This document shows positions 57,386-64,000 of a DNA stretch of 64,000 nt, piece after piece (the first letter of the stretch is position 1; every line of letters begins with the position of its first letter). Made by a program: the position numbers and the translations under genes. A model generated the notes under the pieces. That model had not been told where the DNA came from and ran no database searches. It worked only from the letters and a program-made list of their open reading frames with translations. Origin of the DNA: Paracoccus sp. TOH (GTDB lineage: Bacteria; Pseudomonadota; Alphaproteobacteria; Rhodobacterales; Rhodobacteraceae); contig NZ_CP098361.1 of assembly GCF_030388245.1 (NCBI RefSeq), forward strand, positions 1,115,001-1,179,000, given 5' to 3'.

Positions 57386-59551
57386 ATGACCCAAGCCGAT
57401 TTCCTGAAATCCCCCTTTTCCTCGCCCCGCGCACTGCCCGAAGGCACGCCCGAGGGGCCGGCGCGCTTCTTCAACCGCGAGATCAGCTGGCTCGCCTTCA
57501 ACTGGCGGGTGCTCGACGAGGCGCGCAACCCGCGCGTGCCGCTGCTGGAACGGCTGCGCTTCCTGTCGATCTCGGCCACCAACCTTGACGAATTCTACAC
57601 CGTCCGCGTCGCCGGCCTGCGCGAACTGGTGCGCGAGGGCAACACCAACCTTTCCGACGACGGGCTGACCGCGGCCGAGCAGCTGGCGCTGGTCAATGCC
57701 GATGCCCGCCGGCTGATGGGCGCCCAGCAGGCGGTGTGGACCGGCCTGCGGCGCGAGATGGAATTGGCCGACATCTCGATCCTGTCGCGCGGCCGCGTCA
57801 CCCGGGCCGAGGAGGAATTCCTGCGCCGGCATTTCATGGAGCAGGTGTTTCCGGTGCTGTCGCCGCTGGCCATCGACCCGGCGCATCCGTTCCCCTTCAT
57901 CCCCAACACCGGCTTCTCGCTGGCGCTGGAGCTGGCGCGGGAAAGCGACGGCCAGCAGATGCAGGCGCTGCTGCCGATCCCGCAGCAGATCGCCCGCTTC
58001 ATCCCGCTGCCCGGCGGCAAGCGTTTCCTGCGGCTGGAAGACCTGCTGCTGATGCATCTGCCCAGCCTGTTTCCCGGCTATCGCGACATCGGCCATTGCG
58101 CCTTCCGCGTGCTGCGCGACAGCGACCTGGAGGTCGAGGAGGAAGCCGAGGATCTGGTGCGCGAGTTCGAGACGGCGCTGAAGCGCCGCCGCCGCGGCTC
58201 GGTCATCCGCCTGAAGATCACCGCCGGCGCCCCCGGCCGGCTGCGCCGGCTGATCATGGAGGAGCTCGAGGTCGATCCCGAGGAGGTGATCGAGGTCGAG
58301 GGCCTTCTGGGCATGGCGGATCTGCGCGAACTGGTTCTGGACGGTCGCCGCGACCTGCAATGGCCGGGCTTCACCCCGCGCGTGCCGGAACGGGTCCAGG
58401 ACCATGACGGCGACATGTTCGCGGCGATCCGGCAAAAGGACATGCTGCTGCATCACCCCTACGAGACCTTCGACATGGTGGTGCGCTTCCTGGCGCAGGC
58501 GGCGCGCGATCCGGACGTGCTGGCGATCAAGCAGACGCTTTACCGGACCTCGCGCGACAGCCCCATCGTCGACGCGCTTTGCGAGGCGGCCGAATCGGGA
58601 AAATCCGTCACCGCGCTGGTCGAGCTGAAGGCGCGTTTCGACGAGGCCGCGAACATCCGCCAGTCCCGCCGGCTGGAACGCGCGGGGGCGCATGTCGTCT
58701 ATGGCTTCGTGCAATACAAGACCCATGCCAAGATCAGCACCGTGGTCCGGCGCGAGGGCGACCAGCTGGTCACCTATTGCCATTTCGGCACCGGCAACTA
58801 CCACCCGATCACGGCGCGGATCTATACCGACCTGTCGCTGTTCACCTGCGACCCGGCGCTGGGACGCGACGCCTCGAAGGTGTTCAATTTCCTGTCCGGC
58901 TACGTGCAGCCCGACGGGCTGGAGAACATGGCCATCTCGCCCATCGACCTCAAGGAGACGCTGCTGGGCCTGATCGCGCGCGAGGCGGAACTCGCCCGCC
59001 GCGGCCGGCCGGCCGAGATCTGGGCCAAGATGAACAGCCTGATCGAGAAGGACGTGATCGAGGCGCTTTATGCCGCGAGCCAGGCCGGGGTCAGGATCAA
59101 CCTGGTGATCCGCGGCATCTGCGGCTTGCGGCCCGGCATCGCCGGCCTGTCGGAAAACATCCGCGTCAAGTCGATCGTCGGGCGTTTCCTGGAACATTCG
59201 CGCATCGTCTGCTTCGGCAACGGCCATGCGCTTCCGTCGAAGCGGGCGCGGGTCTTCATCAGCTCGGCCGACTGGATGGGACGCAACCTGTCGCGCCGGG
59301 TGGAAACCCTGATCGAATGCTTCAACGAGACGGTCAAGGCGCAGATCACCAGCCAGATCATGGCCGCCAACATGGCCGACGAGGCGCAAAGCTGGCTTCT
59401 GCAGCCCGACGGGCGCTATCTGCGCTATCTGCCGGCCGGCCGCGACGACCTGTTCTGCTGTCACAAGTTCTTCATGGAAAACCCCTCATTGTCCGGCCGC
59501 GGCAGCGCGGGCGCCCGGGACGTTCCGGCTCTGACGCACTCGACGGATTGA
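57386..59551 (+). CDS. ppk: Polyphosphate kinase 1
   Basis: Makes polyphosphate from ATP. 721 residues: N-terminal [38 protein letters not shown], head domain, and the two phospholipase D-like catalytic domains. His447 in YKTHAKIS is the autophosphorylated residue and His604 in LEHSRIVCF the second conserved histidine. A start at 57350, overlapping the hdaA stop (ATGA), would add 12 residues and is possible; I prefer 57386 because family similarity begins there. ppx follows after 67 bases. Confidence 0.96.
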   Translation: MTQADFLKSPFSSPRALPEGTPEGPARFFNREISWLAFNWRVLDEARNPRVPLLERLRFLSISATNLDEFYTVRVAGLRELVREGNTNLSDDGLTAAEQLALVNADARRLMGAQQAVWTGLRREMELADISILSRGRVTRAEEEFLRRHFMEQVFPVLSPLAIDPAHPFPFIPNTGFSLALELARESDGQQMQALLPIPQQIARFIPLPGGKRFLRLEDLLLMHLPSLFPGYRDIGHCAFRVLRDSDLEVEEEAEDLVREFETALKRRRRGSVIRLKITAGAPGRLRRLIMEELEVDPEEVIEVEGLLGMADLRELVLDGRRDLQWPGFTPRVPERVQDHDGDMFAAIRQKDMLLHHPYETFDMVVRFLAQAARDPDVLAIKQTLYRTSRDSPIVDALCEAAESGKSVTALVELKARFDEAANIRQSRRLERAGAHVVYGFVQYKTHAKISTVVRREGDQLVTYCHFGTGNYHPITARIYTDLSLFTCDPALGRDASKVFNFLSGYVQPDGLENMAISPIDLKETLLGLIAREAELARRGRPAEIWAKMNSLIEKDVIEALYAASQAGVRINLVIRGICGLRPGIAGLSENIRVKSIVGRFLEHSRIVCFGNGHALPSKRARVFISSADWMGRNLSRRVETLIECFNETVKAQITSQIMAANMADEAQSWLLQPDGRYLRYLPAGRDDLFCCHKFFMENPSLSGRGSAGARDVPALTHSTD

Positions 59552-59618
59552 CGCAAAGGGTTAATTGCCCCATCCAAGGCGCGCGTGCCCACGAGGTAAC
59601 GGAATCGAGAGGAACCCG

Positions 59619-61160
59619 ATGAACGGTGTCTTGACCGCTAGCGGAGAAACCATCGAGCCCTTCGGGAGATCGCTGTTCGAGCGGGCCTCGGAACGCTCGC
59701 TGAGCCGGGTGGGCGTGGTCGATGTCGGCTCGAACTCGATCCGCATGGTGGTCTTCGACGGCGCGGCGCGCTCGCCGGCCTATTTCTACAACGAGAAGGT
59801 CATGGCCGGGCTGGGGCAGGGACTGGCCACCACCGGCCGGCTGAACCCCGAGGGCGTGCAGCGCGGCATGGTGGCGCTGCGGCGCTTCGCCGCCCTGGCC
59901 GAGGGCATGGGCATCAAGCCGCTGACCTGCGTCGCCACCGCCGCCGTGCGCGAGGCCGAGGATGGCCCCGCCTTCCGCAAGGCGGTCGAGAAAGAGACCG
60001 GCCTCAAGCTGCATGTGATCGAGGGCGAGGAAGAAGCGCGGCTGTCCGCACAGGGCGTGCTGCTGGGCTGGCCGGATGCGAAGGGGCTGGTCTGCGACAT
60101 CGGCGGCAACTCGATGGAACTGGCCGAGGTCGCCGACGGCGAGGTCGGCCGCCGTGTCTCGACGCCGCTGGGCCCGTTCCGGCTGCAGCAGGTCAAGGGC
60201 GGCGCCTCGGGCCTGCGCGACCATATCCGCAAGGCGATCGACCAGGCCGCCGCCGTGCTGGGGCGCGGGCATGAGCAGATCTACCTGGTCGGCGGTTCCT
60301 GGCGGGCGATCGCGCGGCTGGACATGGAACGGGTGAAATACCCGATGACGGTGCTGCATGAATACCGCATGTCGCCCGAGGCGGTGGCCGACACGGTGAA
60401 ATGGATCGGCGACAAGACGGTGTCCGAAATGCGGGCGATGACCGGCATCTCGCAAAGCCGGATGGAGCTGGTGCCGCTGGCCAGCCTGGTGCTGCGCCAG
60501 CTGGTCGAAAGCATGAAGCCGAAATCGCTGGCCGTCTCCTCCTATGGCATCCGCGAGGGGCTGCTCTACGAGCAGATGCCCTCGGGCCTGCGCTCTCGCG
60601 ATCCGCTGATCGAGGCGGCACGCTTCGCCGAGCGGCAGATGGCGCGGATGCCGGGGTTCGGCAAGAAGCTCTACCAGTTCCTCGAGCCGCTGTTCGGCGA
60701 CCTGCCGCCCGAGCGCGACCGGCTGATCCGCGCCGCCTGCCTGCTGCATGACACTACCTGGCGCACCCATCCCGACTATCGCGCCGACGCCTGTTTCGAC
60801 AATGTGACGCGGGCCAACATGGCTGCGCTGTCGCATCCCGAGCGGGTGTTCCTGGGCCTGTCGCTGCTGCATCGCTACAAGAACAGCCGCGCCAATTCGC
60901 CGATGGCGCCGCTGTTCGCGCTGCTCTCGGACAAGGAGATCCGCGATGCCGAGGTGCTGGGCAAGGCGATGCGCTTCGGCGCCATGTTCTCGGTCAAGGA
61001 TCCGGCCGAGGCGGGAACGCTGAAGCTGCCGCCCAAGAAGAAGCTTTTGGAGCTGAAGCTGACCCGCACCGGCCGGGCGCTGATGGGCGAGGTGGCCGAG
61101 GCGCGTTTCCGGGCGCTGGCCGAGGCGCTGGGGGTGGCGCCGGTGGTGACGCAGGACTGA
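59619..61160 (+). CDS. ppx: Exopolyphosphatase / guanosine pentaphosphatase family (Ppx/GppA)
   Basis: 513 residues from MNGVLTASGETIEPFG with AGAGGAA upstream. The actin-like phosphatase domains show GVVDVGSNSIRMVVFDG, ATAAVREAEDG, VIEGEEEARLSAQGV and DIGGNSMEL; a C-terminal HD-like helical region contains RAACLLHDTTWRTHPDYRAD. Hydrolyses polyphosphate ends, and in some species pppGpp. Paired with ppk, so the two set the cellular polyphosphate level. Confidence 0.95.
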   Translation: MNGVLTASGETIEPFGRSLFERASERSLSRVGVVDVGSNSIRMVVFDGAARSPAYFYNEKVMAGLGQGLATTGRLNPEGVQRGMVALRRFAALAEGMGIKPLTCVATAAVREAEDGPAFRKAVEKETGLKLHVIEGEEEARLSAQGVLLGWPDAKGLVCDIGGNSMELAEVADGEVGRRVSTPLGPFRLQQVKGGASGLRDHIRKAIDQAAAVLGRGHEQIYLVGGSWRAIARLDMERVKYPMTVLHEYRMSPEAVADTVKWIGDKTVSEMRAMTGISQSRMELVPLASLVLRQLVESMKPKSLAVSSYGIREGLLYEQMPSGLRSRDPLIEAARFAERQMARMPGFGKKLYQFLEPLFGDLPPERDRLIRAACLLHDTTWRTHPDYRADACFDNVTRANMAALSHPERVFLGLSLLHRYKNSRANSPMAPLFALLSDKEIRDAEVLGKAMRFGAMFSVKDPAEAGTLKLPPKKKLLELKLTRTGRALMGEVAEARFRALAEALGVAPVVTQD

Positions 61161-61321
61161 CCGTCCCGGGTCCGACCCTGCCCGAACGAGCCGACGGCTT
61201 CCCGGCGCCGCCGTCCCGGGCATCCTTGCCCACGCCGCGGCGATCGGCCCGGCGCAGTCGCCGCAGGTTTGGTGTCAGATCGGGAGCCCCCGGCGATCCT
61301 TCGGACGCCGAGAGCGGTCCT

Positions 61322-62371
61322 TCAGGCGCCCCAGGTCCGTTCCAGCACTGAAAGCCAGTTCTTCCAGGCGATCTTTTCCATCAGATCGCGGCCATAACCA
61401 TGTGCCAGCATCGCCTCGATCAGGTTCGGCAGCGCCGAGGCATCGGCCAGATCCTCGGGCATGTCGGCGCCGTCGAAATCCGAGCCGAGCGCGACGCCAT
61501 CCTCGCCCAGCAGGGACAGCAGGTGGTCGAGATGGCGCAGCATGATCTCGAAGCCGTGCATCGGCTCGCGCCGGCCCTCGGGATGCAGGAAGCCCACGGC
61601 GAAATTCAGCCCGACCAGGCCGCCGGTGCCGGCGATCACCCGCAATTGCCGGTCGGTCAGGTTGCGCGAGCTGGGCGCCACGGCATGGGCGCAGCTATGG
61701 CTGGCGACCAGCGGCGCATCCGACAGCCGCGCCACGTCGTCGAAGCCCTTCTCGTTCAGATGCGACAGGTCCAGCATGATCCGCAGCCGGTTGCATTCCC
61801 GCACCAGATCCTTGCCCGCCTCTGTCAGCCCCGGCCCGGTATCGGGCGAGGACGGGAAGGCGAAGGGCACGCCATGGGCATAGCGGGTCGGCCGCGACCA
61901 GACCGGCCCCAGCGAGCGCAGCCCCATGGCGTGCCAGACATGCAGCGCGTCAAGATCGGGGATCGGCTCGGCGCCCTCGATATGCAGGATGGCGGCGATG
62001 CGGCCGGCGGCGATGCTGGAGCGCAGTTCGGCGGCGGTGCGGCAGATGTCCAGCGTGCCGGTCCGCGCCATCGCCATCAGCTGCCCGGCCTGGGCCAGGG
62101 CATGGGGCAGGGCCGCGGCGGCCGGCACTTCGGCCGGCAGCGGAAGCGCGAAGGGCGGGTTCTTCTTCAGCATCGCGGCCAGCGCATCGTCGGGGCCGGG
62201 CGGCGAGGGCGTCCAGATGGCGAAGAAGCCGCCGGCGAAGCCGCCCAACCTCATGCGCGGCAGATCCAGATGACCGGTGCCGTCGCCCTCGAGCCAGAGC
62301 CGGTCGCGCGCCGGCCCCGCGGCCACCATGCGCTGCAGAAAATCGTTGTGACCGTCAAAGACCGGAATCAT
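61322..62371 (-). CDS. Membrane (renal-type) dipeptidase, family M19
   Basis: 349-residue zinc dipeptidase. Metal ligands: FDGHNDF (His8, Asp10), the bridging Glu in LHIEGAEPI, histidines in ASHSCAHAV, and Asp in GSDFDGADM. No signal peptide is visible from the chosen ATG (GGAAGG upstream), so it is probably cytoplasmic. An in-frame extension of 30 residues upstream has no support. Substrates may include D-amino-acid dipeptides. The 161 bases before ppx show nothing recognisable. Confidence 0.92.
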   Translation of the reverse strand: MIPVFDGHNDFLQRMVAAGPARDRLWLEGDGTGHLDLPRMRLGGFAGGFFAIWTPSPPGPDDALAAMLKKNPPFALPLPAEVPAAAALPHALAQAGQLMAMARTGTLDICRTAAELRSSIAAGRIAAILHIEGAEPIPDLDALHVWHAMGLRSLGPVWSRPTRYAHGVPFAFPSSPDTGPGLTEAGKDLVRECNRLRIMLDLSHLNEKGFDDVARLSDAPLVASHSCAHAVAPSSRNLTDRQLRVIAGTGGLVGLNFAVGFLHPEGRREPMHGFEIMLRHLDHLLSLLGEDGVALGSDFDGADMPEDLADASALPNLIEAMLAHGYGRDLMEKIAWKNWLSVLERTWGA

Positions 62372-62516
62372 CGCGCCTTCCTTTCGCTCAGTGGCCGCAC
62401 CATGCGCCCGATGCCGGGAAGCTGCAACCTCCTGACCGGCAAGCCGGAAAACCGCTGCCATTCCCGCCGTCCTGCGCTAAGCTGCAGCTGTCGCGAGGCA
62501 AGAGGAGGCCCAGCCA

Positions 62517-62840
62517 ATGACCCGGATCGCAAAGGAATTCGACGGCCAGACGGTGATCTGCACCTTCGAGGTGACACCCGGTTCGGCGCATGACGTGATC
62601 GACGCGCTGAACGATGCCTACAAGCATGTGATCAGCCAACAGCCCGGCTATATCTCGGGGGCGATCCATCTGAACGATGCGCAGACCCGCATCGCCACCT
62701 ATTCGCAATGGCGCGACCGGCGCGACTATCAGGCCATGCTGCGCAGCCCCGAGATGCGCGAGAGGAACCGCGCCATCGCCACCATGTGCCGGCATTTCGA
62801 GCCGGTGATGTACGAGGTGATCGACACCTGGCAAGCCTGA
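62517..62840 (+). CDS. ABM-domain (antibiotic biosynthesis monooxygenase-like) protein
   Basis: 107 residues forming one ferredoxin-like ABM domain: VICTFEVTPGSAHDVIDALNDAYKHVISQQPGYISGAIHLNDAQTRIATYSQWRDRRDYQAML, ending YEVIDTWQA. Such dimeric proteins include cofactor-less monooxygenases and haem-degrading enzymes; activity here is unknown. GAGGAGG-like sequence lies before the ATG. Stands between the divergent dipeptidase gene and parA. Confidence 0.85.
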   Translation: MTRIAKEFDGQTVICTFEVTPGSAHDVIDALNDAYKHVISQQPGYISGAIHLNDAQTRIATYSQWRDRRDYQAMLRSPEMRERNRAIATMCRHFEPVMYEVIDTWQA

Positions 62841-62954
62841 GGCGCCGGCCGATGCTGCGGCTGCGAAAAAGCCTCGCCTTGCGTGCGTTTCGCCCCTAGT
62901 CTGGCGGAAAACGGCCCGCAACGCCGGGCGGGCCGAGGCCGGAACGGAGGGCTC

Positions 62955-63590
62955 ATGGCAGGACGCATCATCACGGTTGCCCAGCAGAAGGGCGGCTCGG
63001 GCAAGACCACCATCGCGGTGAATCTGGCGGTGGCGCTGCGCGGGCGGGGACATACCGTCGCGCTGCTGGACACCGATCCGCAGGGCAGCATGGGGCGCTG
63101 GTTCCTGGAACGGCTGGGCCGGCTGGGCGAGGACGAGGCGCTGGAGTTCTCGACCTCCTCGGCCTGGGGGGCCAGCTACGAATCCGACAAGCTGAAGAAG
63201 CGTTTCGATTACGTCATCATCGACACGCCACCCAAGATCGACAGCGACCTGCGCCCGGCGCTGCGGGTGGCCGATCTGGTGCTGGTGCCGGTGGCGACCA
63301 GCCATGTCGACCTGTGGGCGACCGAGGGGGTTCTGGACCTGGCCCGGCGCGAGAAATGCGACATGCTGATCGTGCTGAACCGCACCCGGCCGCATACCCG
63401 CCTGGCGGTGGAAGTGGCCGGGAAGGCCGAGGAACTGGGCGCCGAGGTGGCCGGCGCGCAGATCGCCAACCGCGTCGGCTATGCCGAGACGCTGGGCCAG
63501 GGGCTGGGCGCGGGCGACGGGTCGCGCCATGCCCAGGCCCGGGCCGAGGTCGAGGCGCTGACCGACGAGATCCTGTCTCGCCTGCCCTGA
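62955..63590 (+). CDS. Orphan ParA-family ATPase
   Basis: 211-residue ParA/MinD-type ATPase. Deviant Walker A KGGSGKTT at residues 12-19, switch LDTDPQGSMGRW, Walker B YVIIDTPP, and LVPVATSHVDLWATEGVLD. It lacks the N-terminal helix-turn-helix of chromosomal ParA and has no parB next to it, so it belongs to the orphan group that positions protein clusters on the nucleoid (for example PpfA for cytoplasmic chemoreceptors in Rhodobacter). Cargo is unknown. AACGGAGG upstream supports the start. Confidence 0.88.
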   Translation: MAGRIITVAQQKGGSGKTTIAVNLAVALRGRGHTVALLDTDPQGSMGRWFLERLGRLGEDEALEFSTSSAWGASYESDKLKKRFDYVIIDTPPKIDSDLRPALRVADLVLVPVATSHVDLWATEGVLDLARREKCDMLIVLNRTRPHTRLAVEVAGKAEELGAEVAGAQIANRVGYAETLGQGLGAGDGSRHAQARAEVEALTDEILSRLP

Positions 63591-63683
63591 GATCGGCGGC
63601 GTTCCGCCGAGCCGCGCAAGGCAAGGAACCCGCCGATGCCCGGGGCGTTGTCGCCGAGTTGTCCGTATCGAGGAGACCGTCCC

Positions 63684-63974
63684 ATGAAGCCGATCCTGCC
63701 CGTCGTGATGCTCGCCCCGCTGCTGGCGGCGGCCTGCGTCCCGGAATCGACCGCCCCGGAACCCGCCGCGCCGCCCGCGATTGCCGATGACAGCTGTGGC
63801 GCCAGCCGCTACCTGCCGCTGATCGGCCAGACCGGCCCGACCATCAGCGTGCCGGCCAACACGCCCTATCGCAGCTACAAGACCGGCGACCCGGTGACCA
63901 TGGATTACAACCCGGCCCGGCTGAACTTCGAACATGACAAGACCGGCAAGCTGGTCCGGGTGAGCTGCGGCTGA
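63684..63974 (+). CDS. I78-family peptidase inhibitor lipoprotein
   Basis: 96 residues with a lipoprotein signal: lipobox LAAAC, lipidation at Cys18, then a Pro/Ala/Glu linker and an inhibitor I78 domain (DDSCGASRYLPLIGQTGPTISVPA, ending MDYNPARLNFEHDKTGKLVRVSCG). Likely periplasmic, bound to the membrane, and inhibiting subtilisin-type proteases. A longer in-frame start 16 residues upstream is unlikely. The window ends 26 bases after the stop. Confidence 0.87.
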   Translation: MKPILPVVMLAPLLAAACVPESTAPEPAAPPAIADDSCGASRYLPLIGQTGPTISVPANTPYRSYKTGDPVTMDYNPARLNFEHDKTGKLVRVSCG

Positions 63975-64000
63975 CCCGGCGTCCGGCGCCGGGGTCTGAC

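Overview
The window is about 64 kb of GC-rich, tightly packed alphaproteobacterial chromosome. Gene content and order point to the Rhodobacteraceae, most likely Paracoccus or a close relative: mreBCD-mrdA, a sitABCD operon divergent from a Mur-type Fur regulator, an NDUFA12-like complex I subunit next to mlaD and a DUF2155 gene, an hdaA-ppk-ppx block, a fused phaAB antiporter operon, and a short ProRS. I saw no rRNA, tRNA, insertion sequence, prophage or CRISPR array. The species is inferred, not proven.

Layout. 1-4100: cell-shape operon read leftwards (mreB, mreC, mreD, mrdA; mrdA runs off the left edge). 4354-8430: a lone glycosyltransferase gene, leuA with a leucine-rich leader peptide gene and hairpin, then purD. 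8540-15832: xseA, an eda-MFS pair, a ygiB/ygiC-like pair, a VIT-family transporter and an SDR dehydrogenase. 15829-20179: a Mn-type ABC importer (sitDCBA) divergent from its probable regulator mur, then a short IMPACT-family gene. 20176-28797: DUF2237, DUF2332, pth, clpP, clpX, NDUFA12, mlaD, DUF2155, aat, accC and accB. 28896-41009: a lipid A-type acyltransferase, a DMT exporter, tkt, a gene remnant, an NCS2 permease, a CorC/HlyC-type protein, xerD, two proteins of unknown function, aroK and aroB. 41006-47186: a six-gene cation/proton antiporter operon with phaA and phaB fused. 47350-53350: six co-directional genes (PLP decarboxylase, acyl carrier protein, AMP-forming ligase, hexapeptide acyltransferase, GT61-type glycosyltransferase, CE2-like SGNH esterase). 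53875-63974: proS, a PerM-type protein, hdaA, ppk, ppx, a dipeptidase, a small ABM protein, an orphan ParA and an I78-inhibitor lipoprotein.

Most of the window is core metabolism and cell maintenance. Three things stand out. (1) A ligase + carrier protein + decarboxylase trio is embedded in a glycan-modification operon; its layout resembles the BtrJ/BtrI/BtrK logic of butirosin biosynthesis, suggesting that a carrier-bound amino acid is decarboxylated and then used to decorate a surface glycan. (2) A repeated intergenic element combines a conserved 23-nt core with a GC-rich hairpin of variable sequence; it occurs three times, twice just after stop codons (purD, proS). (3) leuA is preceded by a probable leucine attenuation leader whose best promoter would make the leader mRNA leaderless. 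There are also two broken genes (33042-33490 and 53432-53690), the second with an apparent one-base frameshift, and a Mur operator candidate placed exactly in the spacer of a TTGACA promoter.
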